From Trochalopteron elliotii (taxonomy: Eukaryota > Chordata > Aves > Passeriformes > Leiothrichidae): 64,000 nt of DNA. Every line of letters starts with the position of its first letter. The first letter of the stretch is position 1. Shown in pieces: positions 51,863-64,000 of this stretch. The position numbers and the translations under genes are program-made. A model generated the notes under the pieces. It did not search any database, was not told where the DNA came from, and worked only from the letters and a program-made list of their open reading frames with translations. The DNA is taken from positions 4,518,872 to 4,582,871 of the forward strand of contig JANPWX010000072.1 of assembly GCA_024734555.1 (NCBI GenBank), read 5' to 3'.

Positions 51863-54800
51863 CTATGACAATAAATTTTACAAGAAACAGGCCATAGGCT
51901 TTATTTAATATTATCCTTTGATTAAAGAGCTCAGAACACTCTAGTAGACATTTACTAAATTTCTTACTAGCTTAACCTTGAAGGCCAAATTCCTGATTCT
52001 TACTGATTATTTCCTTTAAAAAACAAAGCTGAATCTTAAAAACTACATAATGATGCAAATGTGAAGCAGCACAAGACCAACCAAAGTCTTCAAGCAGGTT
52101 TGTTCTTCCAGCAGTTCTTACTTCTGTGTATGTGGCAGTTTGCACAGACTGCGAGCAGGCCACTGGCATTAGTGAGTTTTTGCAGAGGACAATAAAAAGG
52201 ACACTTGAGTATTTCTTGACATAAAAACATCCACTTTGACACTCAAGCCATTCATTCATATAGAAAGTGACCTTCCAACTGAACTCAAAGTGAGAAATGT
52301 TAAATATATTCTCAAGGGTGAAGTATTTTTATACCAATGTTACATGAGGAGTCCTGACACTGGAACCTTATACACCTATTAAGCCCTTCTGTTTCACATC
52401 TACCAGTACTATAGAACCAAATTTGAGTTTTCAGGTGAATGTCATGTTTGCCTTCAATGGAAAAGCATCAATCCATGCCAAACAAAAATGCAAATAACTA
52501 CTGCTGTAACATTTTCCCAAAACATCTTTTTGATGTTGACACATTTCTAAGATTTCTGTCTAACTCACATAATGTACCTAGTCAACATCGTAGAGAAATC
52601 CAAATGCTGTCCTAAACCCAACCTATAGTTTATATACTTAGCCTTCCAAAAACAAAATTTACTACCTCTCTAGTAGAACTCAACTCTTCAGAGAGTGTTG
52701 CAATTAATTTTACTAGGTAACTCCCATGCTAACAGGTAACTTCCAAGAGACCACATGCCTAATTTTTAAGTGTCAGTATTCCTTTCCACACACAAAGAGA
52801 TTTTCAGTGCAAAGCTCAAAGACACTTCCAGAAAGCATAAATATTTTGAATTACTGTTTGCCCTTTCTCTCATCTTAAACTGAGCCTGGACCCACAACTG
52901 AACATTTAACTACACAGCAGATTTAACTAACATTTCAATTTGCTGATGAATCCACCTGATTCCAAAATTTTAGAGCAAGACAGAAAATACAAACTAAAAT
53001 GCTCTTATTTTGTTTATAGAAAGTATGCTTTTTTCTACCTTTCCAAGACAAAAAGACCAATGAATAAAATACTTGAATACACTTAACAGCAATGAGGACA
53101 ACCTAAAGCCTTCCTATCCTGCCTATAATGCTCTGCAGTCAGCAGGCACAGGGTGAAAGCAAGAAAAGGCAACAAAAGCAAAGAGACAGCCATTCTTCCA
53201 AGCCTCCAGTAACAGGTATACTTTCAGGGTAAATCCCAACCATGATATGTATTAGCTCAAAGAACTTAGTTCCATAGATTTTTCCAGGTCTTTTAAACCA
53301 TTTCATCTTTGTTATTCATGGCATTCCATAAGAATTTAAGCATGCATCAGAATAAAGAGTGCTCTATTTTAAACTGCTGCCCAGTAATGGTTTCATCTGA
53401 TGTTTTCTCCCGGGGCAAAAAGAAGTTGTTACTGGCAGTTCATCTCAAAACACAAGATTTCTCAGGCTCTCAATCCATTTATCTCTATCCACCAGCAGTT
53501 TTCCAAGCTACTAACCCTCATGTCTTTCTGTCTCCTTCCACAAGAGCAAGTCCAAAGTTTGGTCAGTGCAAACCTTCTTCGACTTGTTTTCAATCTGCAC
53601 CACGTTTTCTGACAGGTGGGCAGAAACACACACAGAGCCAACATGTAATTGTGCCATTCAGTCCAGGACACACACCTGTTTTCATTTCATTGTCCCTACA
53701 CTTGGGAATATTGTTGCTCCTTGAGGGTACCTGAGCATACAGCTGCTCTTTAAAAGAGACCATAATGAAGGAGCTTCAAGGTGTTTTCTGAACAAAACCA
53801 CCAACATAAAGCCCACTCACTGGGTGCAGTCAGCCTGAATTATTTTTCTTCAGTCGTGATTCTATATTTACTAGAATTTAATTTTACCAGCAATTTTATA
53901 ATCTAATGAACAATGAACTCCCACTGTGTCTTGTCTGCAGCCAGCTCTAGGTTTCTATTATCCTTTCTATCCTTTTCTAACTCATTTCTTCCCTCCAGGT
54001 ATTTATGAACATATCGAGCAACAGTCTTGAGTAATTCTATTTGTAACTTTCCCTTATTATAAAATAAATAATTTAGTATTTCTTTTGGTTATTTCTAAGC
54101 AGCTAACCCAGCAAACGTCTTTGGTTTTTACAAAGTCTTCAAAAAATTCAAACACTCTTCTGAAAAAAATCAGCAGTTGTGTTATCAAGCTGAACACAGG
54201 AGTATGGATTAATAATGAATCCTTCAAGAAAATGAGACCTGTGAGACACAACTACCTTTCTCAAAATATGCACTAGATCCTTTCTTTATGCAAAAAATTC
54301 TGGTTTTTTATGGTATCAGCCCCATCCAACCACTCCAGGAGATCTAGACATTTCTGGGAAAAAATGCATTTACAGTAGCTATCCTGTATTAGGGAAGAGA
54401 ATAAAAGGGGTCTCCATCCCCATCACAATCTCCACCACACACAGCACAGCCTTCCAAAAGCAGTCTCAGCGCATCAGTGGGCTCAGAAAAACAGCCAACA
54501 TACAAGTACTCTCACTTTGATGCCCCACTCAGCCTCTCTTCTGATGATTAACACTCACAATTGTTAACCACATTATGACAGACTCAGAAGAGTATCACTC
54601 ATCACTAGTCTACATTTCCTTCCCTCATCTACTTTTTAATGCGAAGTCAGGCTCATATTTTCTACTTTGCACTGGCAAGGCAGTACTCAGTTCAATGCTT
54701 CAATCTGCACAGGACAACAGCAAAGGTCTAGATATCAAAGCCCATTTAGAGTTCAGGCCATACTTATGGCTAATTCCTCTGAAATTCTTTGGTATATACC

Positions 54801-54966
54801 ACAAGACATGGGTGTATAACAGATATTCTGCTGACTGGATTTAAACTTCCACTGAAATTTAAAATTGCCATTGCCTGGAGTCAAAGGAAGTTCTGTTGAG
54901 AAGTCTCTTAAGCCTTTCTCTTGACAGAAAGCAATTAGTTCACTTAGTTCTTACTACATGATCTGT

Positions 54967-54980
54967 GCTCCCCCTGGTGC
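54967..54980 (-). promoter_or_regulatory. CTCF-like motif, reverse
   Basis: The minus strand reads GCACCAGGGGGAGC, agreeing with 12 of 14 positions of CCASYAGRKGGCRS, with the full CCAGGGGG core. It faces the forward motif at 45749. Confidence 0.5.
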
Positions 54981-56980
54981 CTTTTCATCTCTCTCTCTGC
55001 CCTACTGACTCTGGCAAGTTTCTTGCTTTCAATGTGCAAGACTTTCAGGTCTTAATGCATTTGGCAAACCAGTTCTCAACCCTCTATCTTAACAGACTTC
55101 AATTTTGTTTGCTCTTTCCAGTTTTCCTTAATTCAAGTTTCTGCTTCTTAGAGATCATCTTCTTAGTCTATGTCCTTCCACATAAAAACCAATGCTATAC
55201 TCACAGTCAGCATATGGTAGCACAACCACTGTAGCATTTTACCTTCTGGTTTACACCTGAATAAGCTTCTCAAAACAGAGATGCTTCTTTAAAATTTAAT
55301 GTTACAGTAGTTTGCATTTTTGTAAACATCTTTGCTCAGATAGGGTTACTGGAACACTGTCACAAAAAAAAGACCCCACCTCTCATGCATATAAAACAAG
55401 ATCCTGTATGCTGTTCAGGAATAATCCCAGCATAACTTCTTACTAGCTGAAAGAATAATGCAGTGCCTGAAAAAAAACAGATAACAGTGGAATATTCAGC
55501 CAGCCAATACAGGGATAGTTTTTACTTAAGTACTTTGTCCATGTAGCCTCTATGATTTTCACAAGCACTTCTTAAGTCAGGACTGTGACAGTATTTTAAC
55601 CATTAGGAACACAATTTCCACCTGCAGCATGTGATGTTCATGCAGATACAAGTAACATCTTAACTTTTTTTACAGAACTTCCTTCAACATGTAGACAAGT
55701 CAGTCTTCTCAATTTTCTTTTGGCTTCTTAAAGAATTTGGATTCCCAACAGCATCACAGCACCTAGCAATCTCCTGTAACATTCTAAGGTGCCTATTGTA
55801 CTATTTTACTAGCAAATGTAGGCCCTTTAATCAACTACTTCACAAGATGATTTTACTGTATTTATAGAAATAGTGGGAAAGAAACTTCTTGGTAGGCTGT
55901 AACTGTACTCTCACTGAATATAAAATGGCAAAGATTAGAACACAGGGATGCAGAAGGGAGGCTACTTGTATTTGCTACAATATTCAGGTTGCTAATTGTA
56001 ACAGCCTGGAGGAACCTACCATTTACTGATGTTATTACTGCTAAGCACAGCAAGCATCTGCTGCTTACAGGCTGAACTACTGCAACAGAATTAACATCCT
56101 CTGTTTATCAAGAAATTACACCTTCTACTGTTTTAGGAAAGGCAGCCACTCTTCCACTCATTCTAGTCTCTAGGTTAAAATAACACTCAGGTGACATTTT
56201 CAGACTTGTGCAATGTTTTTCCTCAAAGGCAGGTTTCTAAGCAAGGAGATCATCCATTTTACTCATTTACTGCAAACATTATTATACATAAGATTGACTT
56301 ATTACTTCAAGGGCTAACTTCAATGCAGTGAAACGAAATTCTCAAACATCATCAACAAACTAGAAGGCAAATGAAAATCTACAGATACTTTGTTCCCTCA
56401 AGTAAGCATCTGGTTCCTTTTCAACATGACTGTGCTACTAAGCACATTAATTTATTCTAAAGGAACAGATAGAAACATGATTGCATCTCTAATGTGGAAA
56501 AACTAATGCTTCTTAAAAACATTCTTTACTGACTAGAACAAGTATTTTTCTAGCTGAAGGCTAACACATCATCCAAGGATCCCTATAAAAGGAAAGAATA
56601 GATGCCACAGTTAAAGCATGGGGGTCTAACATTAGGGGTGTGTAAAAAATGGAGCATCTCTAAAGAATCTTTGCTGAAATAAAGTTTAAAAGTCATAGAA
56701 ACTGTTCCTTCAATGAAGCATGAATTCCAAACCATGTGTGACTTCACTGTCTTGAGACTTAAACGATGAAATGCACATCAGTCACTGCACGTATTTTGAA
56801 AATCTGTTGAACTGTACCTTCACCTATGACTAGGGCAAAGCACAATTGCATTACCATGGAATTGCAGGTGAAATCTCACACTACAACGAGCAAATGCATT
56901 CAATAGTTAAAATCAGTCCATCAAACAGTCTAACACTAAGGAACACAGTTCAATGAAATAAAGAGGAGATATATATCAAG

Positions 56981-57010
<30 letters not shown>
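56981..57010. repeat. (AT)n-(AC)n microsatellite
   Basis: Eleven AT units followed directly by ACACACAC. Likely polymorphic in length. Confidence 0.9.
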
Positions 57011-57011
<1 letters not shown>

Positions 57012-58507
57012 GAGTGTGTGAAAGCAATAATGCATTCTGAGACAGACTTCTCCCAGCACGATCTAAGATTAAGACATCTGCAAAAGGGGCTAAAATACAA
57101 CTACGACCAAGAAGAGATGAACTGCAATTCTTTGCATTCCCACTCACAACACCCATCAGATGCCTTTACCTTTGCACACTAGTTCTCCTCAACACCAGTA
57201 AGGCTCAGGCAGTACTACTCTACACCCTATGCAATGTTCTAAGATTACAGATGAGAGAAACTATGAAAACGCAGTGCTACATTCAGACAGTACTGCTGCA
57301 GCAAATCAGTCTCATACTACTACATTATTCAGACAGCAATTATCTTTGTCACTGTAATTGTATGGAAGGCAGCAAACTACAGTGACTGAATTGAAAAAAA
57401 TCTCAACTATATAGACCTCATGAATCAGAGCTCTGAAATGTTTTACAGACAGGTACCCTGAATACAAACTCAAATAAGAATTGAGCTCACTTTGCAAGTT
57501 AGCTACAAAGGAGAGACTGGAAGAAAAACAGTACTTTGTTCTCATCCACAAAACAAAGAGTAGTTTATAAGATATATTGTACCTTTTCCACAAGATATCA
57601 TATAGTTCTTATTTCCTCTCCAAGCTTTCTTTTTGCCCCACAGTCATGCAAGAGCCCATCCTAACTTTAGACCAAGTTCCTTGACAATTAGATTTTACCT
57701 CCTAGGAACATTTTGACACTCAATGCACTCAAGAACTCAAGTTTGTTGGATTGATTTACACTGCAAATTTCCAGACCTACGTAAACAGAATTTGCCTGCA
57801 TTTTGAAGAAAATCAGAAACTAATCTATTTTTACTAACTATGTCCATCCAATAAAACTCAACCAATTACCTTATTAATGGCTGGATGAATTTTGAAAAAG
57901 TTGCACCATAAAAAAAATTAAAAATAAGTAGATGTACATTTCCAATTTAATATATAGCAATGTAGATCTGCTACATAAGCTTCTGATCTGCATTACTCCT
58001 GACTTGGACTGATGGGCTTCCCTACACCACCAAAAAAACATCACAACCATTTTGTTGCACCAGTGAAAGAGAATGCCATATGTTAAACCTTGGGACAAAC
58101 TTGCTATGCCAATAAACAGAACCACTAAACCCCAGAATTCTTGTCTTAATACCATTCTTTTCCAAATGCTCAAAGATAGCAAGCAATTAACATCCCAGAT
58201 AAGTCAGACTGCAACAGCAGAAACATATTAGTGATGAGAGTAATTATGCCCATGTAGATCAGGTATTCATTAAATCAGGTTAGCCACCAAAACATTAAAG
58301 AGAAGTAACTCTTGACATAATTCTGACCAGCAGACTCTAACTCAAAAGGCACCCATCAAAGCACTACTAGAAACAAACCCTTCACATTCAAAGTCAGCAA
58401 AGGCAAAAAAAGCTAGAAAAGTCTTTTCTGGATTTAAGTACTGCTGCATTTTGCCATATAATAGAGGAAGCTCCTTTAAAATCATAACCAAAAGAACAGT
58501 GTGTTTC

Positions 58508-58564
58508 AGAGACTTCTAGATCTGATGATCTTGGACGTCTCTTCCAACCTAGTGATTCTGTGTG
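58508..58564 (+). mobile_element. CR1 3'-tail fragment
   Basis: TAGATCTGATGATCTTGGAC, then TCTCTTCCAACCTAGTGATT and CTGTG form the CR1 3' end of a subfamily with CTAGTGATTCTGTG. Only about 57 bp remain. Confidence 0.75.
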
Positions 58565-61500
58565 TAAAGATATCACACTGGTTGTTTAGTGTGCACCACT
58601 AATCAGGTTTTAGGGGAAAAAAAGAGCTTCTACTACTTTGTCATAGGATTCCATCAGAAGATGTCTTCAGAAATCCTGAAGTCACGTACAAAGCGGGAAA
58701 AGAGGATTGAAAGATTAAGGATATCAAAAACGATTATAAGGAACAACTTAACGAGATGCAAAGCTATGACTGAGAAAGGCTAAACTAGTTCAAGAGCCCA
58801 AAAACCTGCTCCTGTTAAGTGAATTAAGTGATCAGTACAGAGAAAGTTAAGTGATCCCAATGCATGATATGTAGAGAAGCTAGTATTTCATTTTTTAAAA
58901 AATTCTCAGACTTCCCTGATCCACAACTATGAAGGGAGAACTTGCTCCAAACTTTTTAATAGAAAATACTTCACAGCAAAACCTATCCCTGGTAATTCAC
59001 TATTCACCAAAAGTCACACTCACTCGATACTGCATTTGCACCCGAACAATAAGCAATTATCTTTTTTTAATTTAAAAGGATTAGCTTTGACATTCAAAAT
59101 AGTCAAAGTAGCCTTAAGTAGAATCAATGCAATAAATGAATAGCTATGACTATAATGAAATGCTAACATAACTATCATAAATGGAAGTAGTGTCTTAAAA
59201 AAATGTACACAGCTACTTGGAAGAATCAGAGAACCACACAAGAAAATCTTTTCTTTTCTTGGATTTACAAATGGCATTTGACAACGGCCCCACACACCCT
59301 TATGCAGGTTTATGAAGAAACTAAACTGACATGGGATGACGGGAAAGACCCTTCATATAGATAAAGAATTGTTTTAAACAGGAAACAAGCAGCTGGAGCT
59401 TTTAAGTTTCCATACTAAAGATCAATCACAGGTGAAGCCTCAAAGCACAAAAACATCAGGCAAGCCCCAAGTTAGGAGACAAAGCACAAGACAGAACAAG
59501 ATAGCCCAAGATGCAGGAATACTGTGACATTATCACACACAGGTGTGGTTCATGTCAGTTCCAAAGATAAAACAGGGACTGCAAAGCATACAGAGGAGAT
59601 GAACATCTAGAGGCAGGAAACAGTTTCAATACAAGAAATGATTTGACAGACTAGAAAACAAACATCTGTCAGGTGATTCAACCTCCCACCTCCTCCTTTT
59701 TCAAGTCCCCTGCAAAAAGCACTCATGGTCTACCGTGGTAATGCACAGACCTGCAACTGGCAGCCACTACAACCCTAGTGACAGCCTCAGGATTAAAAAA
59801 AAAAAAAAATCATTACATAATGCACAGCTTTACTGAGGAACATCTTCCCACAGGTCATTGCTAATCCCAGATGATAAAAGATCAAGGCAAGACAAAATCT
59901 ACAATAAGCATAACAATGCACTGCCTATAGCCCAAGTAGTCCAAGAACCACAGATAATTTAAAGCTGGGAGATACTTCCAGGAAATATCACCGCAAGCTC
60001 ACGTTGATATATTCTTTTCCCAATACTTGGCATTGGCCTCTAAGGGTCTCACCCAGTACAGCTGTTGATGCTCTTAGTGCCAGCTGTCTCTACTGCCAAA
60101 GCCTAACAACTGGCAAAAACACCATGAAGCTGATGCCAGGATTAAACTGCTCCAAACATGTCCCATTCTCCTTTACACACAGATGTGAGCACCTGTCATG
60201 GAAGGCCTTCTCATGTTTTACTACTGTAAAACTGTAAAGCTCAGCCTTTCTGAACTCCGGTACCTCTGGTGACTCTGGAGCCTACTGCTGCCAAAACATT
60301 CCTTGCAATCCACTCCCCAAAGCAGCAGTCCCTAACCCTACACTAGGTATCCACTTTGCATGGAACCTTTGTGCTTTACCAAGGCAACCTACTTGACCAT
60401 AGAGAAAGAGATGTTCTGTTCTTCTGACAACTCACCCAGCAGCTACTGGAACTTTCCTTCATACCAACCTTCAGGCATGAAAACAATCCATTTAACTACA
60501 TCCTGATGCTCTCTCCAGAAATTTACTATGACTAACAGGCAACTACTTCCACACTTCTCCCTGCATACACTCCAGCACATACTGCCTAGTTCTACCCTGA
60601 CCCTATGGTCAAGCAAAAGAAGAATAGAGTGTACCACGCCAGCACAACCTGCCTCCTATATGAACACCTGCACTACAGGTGTCCAGCTAGCACCAGAGAC
60701 AGACACCAAGGACTGGACAGCAGTGTGGGTAAAGCACAACCCACTCTGTTGATTTTTTACTAAGTGTTGGAGCAAGACAGAACTGTTAAGCACAGAAAGG
60801 AGTTAAGAATGCCCCTAAAGCCCTTACAAGAGCTGGACATCTCACTCCAGATAGTAAAGGCTTCAGAGTATTTCCAAAGTCTACATTCTTTCAGCTCGAA
60901 GTACAAGAAAACAAAATTTGCAGAAGGGGTTGACAATGTGGCATGCCCACACATTAATTTGTCTCTAACAGCTTTGACAGCAGGATATTAAGAAGCAAGG
61001 GTTGACTAATATGCAACTGGAGCTAAGCGCAGTTCTGAATGCAATGGATTTCTAATAGTGCATTGCACTAAACTGTAATTAAATTCATCCTAGTTAAAGT
61101 TCTGAAATGTATCAAAAATGCAAAAAAACCCTGTAAGACTGGAATTAGAAATATTGCATACAGGTGAAGAAATAAAGACAAGCTAATATAGGCTTAGCAT
61201 ACACCATATACTGGACATCACTTTTTGTGCACAGTATCATTCAGCTGCAAACTGGTGAACACTGAAGCAAGTCTTCTGTGGAAGCACTGCCATAAGCTTA
61301 CCTTGCTTATGAGAGCTCTCCCCAAGTACCTGCTGTAATCAGGGAATGCTGCCCTGAATCCTCCTTCAGCATAAGGAAATGTGGAGGTCTTGGTGCTCTT
61401 GTACTCTACAGCAGAACTTGTATGCCATTATCAAGAGAGAGTTAAAGACGACAATATACAGGGGAAAAAATGAATGCAGGAAGTCATCAGACACTATGCA

Positions 61501-64000
61501 ACACTAATAAGTCCAGGCAGAGCACCATTCCAATGTATCATAACAGTTCTGGTATCCAAACTAATCCTCAACAAGCCAGTTCTGTTGTTTCTGCACAGCA
61601 CTGTAATGTGCCAAGCAGATATGCCAGGTATTTCAGCACTAATCTCATTTAACATCTACAATTAGACTGAACACTTTGCTGAAAATATTAAGCAGAACAG
61701 ACTCCTATCATTAAAAGTGCTTTAATTCTTTACTTACTTTGTTAAATTCATATTAAGAAGCAAAATAATTAAATCTGATGTGATTTTATACTATTCACAA
61801 GCTATTAGCCACATCTTCAGAGAAAGTATTCTATTAGCTGTGCATCCAAACAAAAGCAGTAGAAGTCCTAGCAAAAAGTTTAGAATAGCTTGATGTGGTC
61901 TTTTGAAGTAATATTCGAGTACTTTTAAACTGTCTGGATGCTTAAACTACTCAGATATATTTAAGATACTGACCTAACAGAAACAGAAGGTATTTTCTGA
62001 ACAAAGAATGCACACCCTAAGAGGCTAGATGCAGTTTTAAACCACACAAGAGGAAACTTTACAGTACGAAGAAATAACATGTAATTCTGAATATCAGTCA
62101 CAACAGTTTGAACTAACCTATAATATCAAAAGACATTTCTGCCTTGCATCTGAAACCAATCATTTTGTCATCTGTAGTCCTAAACTAAACCCAGGCACAC
62201 AGGAATTTACACTGTTGCTGTATTAATCACTCTGTTAAAGCACTGGAATAAATGTGGCTTAAATCTCCTCACTGCTTACCTTCCAAAATTCTGTAAAAGC
62301 ATAACACAAGACAATCTAGGGCATCCAAAAGCACAGCTTTAGGATGAAATCTCATCAAACACAGCTTTTCACGCTCGTGTTTTATGGGAAATATTTCCTT
62401 TACAAAGACTTTCATGCTGCTATCAAAGTGGTGGAAGCACAAGGCCACTGGAAAAAAAGGAATGCTGTATATAAAACAGGAAAATAGTGTTTATACAGTA
62501 TTCCTAAACATCACCACACCTACCACCACAAAGCCACTGACTCTGAGCAGTGTGAATAAAACGATGACTTGCAGTGCTACAGACCATCCTCAGCCCTGAA
62601 TGAGAAAGCAGGAGAGCACAGTACTGCTTCAAAGCACACAGGCAATTCATCAGAAGTGCAACTGCAGCCTGGGAGAAGGCTAGCAGAGATTACCCTGCTT
62701 ACTCTGTTACCAAAAGACAATACAGTAACACCGTGAGCCACTGCGTATCACTTGGAATTTCAGCATGTTGTAGAAAAGCATTCTATTGAAAACAATATTC
62801 ACAGCAGAGTAAGCTCTACCATTCACATACAGGGTGAGCATAAGAGCACCTATGATCAAGCCCTACATCCTACAATCAATGCCCAAGCCAGACTGTAGCT
62901 GATTTGCAGGATCACATTTTTCAACAGCTGGATGTACCAGGAGGGTAACACTGAAGATGCTCTGTCAGCAGACGATGAGTTATCAAAGTGATACTTCAGG
63001 ACCAGGTTGACAGTTCCAGGGAACAGCAGGCAACTAAAGGAACATAAGGGATCAACAAGAAACTCCTGCAGGGATGTGTCCCCATCCCAGCCCTTTCAGT
63101 GCATTTTTATTTGAATTGCCAAATAACACACCAACCAGGCTTCAGGAAAAAGTTAAGCTCACCACTAAACAGGAATTACTGCAGAAGAGAGATACCTAAA
63201 TCCACTCCATCAGTGACAGTATTCTTATTTCAATCATACAAGCACTTCATAAAAATTACTAACACTAAACAGAAATTTCTTTAAGAATATACACCTGTCC
63301 AAGATTCACCTTAGGTGAACAGAACTCAAACTTTAAGGCAGAAACTGCTTGTCATATTTAGGTCTATGGTTTCAAGATTCATGCTCTCCTTCAGCACCAG
63401 TTAGTGCCCTGCTACTTTAAGGAATGCTCTGGAACTACAGTATCACACATGCTGCAGTTACTGGTATCCCACTGCCAGAATCAGGTCCCACTTTAGTAAC
63501 AGAGATCCTTGACAGAAGATCAGGAAACACAGTTTCCACTTTCAAAGATATTTAGCAAAAAACTTGTCATTAACACATCAGCAAAAGAACTAACTACATT
63601 ACAGAACTGAATAGTGCAACTGAATCTCAGCTAAACAATTCTCTTGCATATGGATTCTCTATAAACTCATACCTGAAAAGTGGCATAGCCACTATTACAG
63701 GAAAACTAAAAGAAAACAGAAGGACAGAATATGAAAACTAAAGGTATGTGAACGGCATACGTGGGGCTGCCTAACAGCTACAGGACAGAACTTGAAATGC
63801 TTGGATTTGATTGACAGGTTTGCCATTTGCCATAGAGCTGCTGGGTGAACTCAGGCTGCTCCTTCCTCCACCTGCCTGGAGATCTGCCTCACTTACACTG
63901 AGTTGACTTAAATGAAAAAGTTAACTCAGTGCTCTACCTCATCTCTACAAAAATAAAACAAAAACTTCACACTATTTTAAAGACAGCATTGGAACTTGAG

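Noticed and set aside
53309..53734. 141-codon plus-strand frame
   Set aside because: No recognisable domain, no splice or promoter context, composition like flanking intron; treated as chance.

Overview
This window looks like bird (at least sauropsid) nuclear DNA. It is AT-rich and intron-dominated, has no bacterial-style gene packing, and carries several fragments of CR1 LINEs, the typical avian retroposon, with the characteristic 3' end (TTTTCCAACCTAAATC then ATTCTATGA). Overall repeat density is low, which also suits a bird.

I can support one protein-coding gene, on the minus strand: TENT4A (PAPD7, TRF4-1), a non-canonical poly(A) polymerase. Eleven coding exons are present between 51815 and 9990, each with AG and GT splice signals and matching phases, giving 493 codons plus a stop. 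Between them they carry the nucleotidyltransferase signature (GS, then DxD, then a third Asp), the PAP-associated domain and the basic C-terminus ending in SLSR. The 5' end of the gene (first exon, promoter, CpG island) is not in the window and must lie beyond 64000. The coding exon corresponding to human residues starting TRFTIPPPTLG was not found. The 3' UTR runs leftward from 9989, probably to the AATAAA at 7978-7983.

Layout, left to right: 1-7950 is downstream intergenic DNA with no gene but some conserved-element-like, homeobox/POU-motif-rich stretches and a CTCF-like site. 7955-9989 is the TENT4A 3' UTR. 9990-51815 holds the known exons and their introns, with CR1 fragments at about 15.8, 18.6, 35.4 and 40.7 kb and a candidate solo LTR at 34.85-35.37 kb directly next to the largest CR1. 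51816-64000 is the first intron visible (gene 5' part), with a further CR1 tail at 58.5 kb, an (AT)n microsatellite at 57.0 kb and a strong CTCF-like motif at 54.97 kb.

I did not see an undescribed multi-gene system. The most useful follow-ups are the missing TENT4A exon, a NAGNAG tandem acceptor at the last coding exon, a convergent pair of CTCF-like motifs bracketing the catalytic exons, two spliceable open blocks inside introns, and the LTR/CR1 junction. Family and human comparisons are from memory, and no alignment was run.
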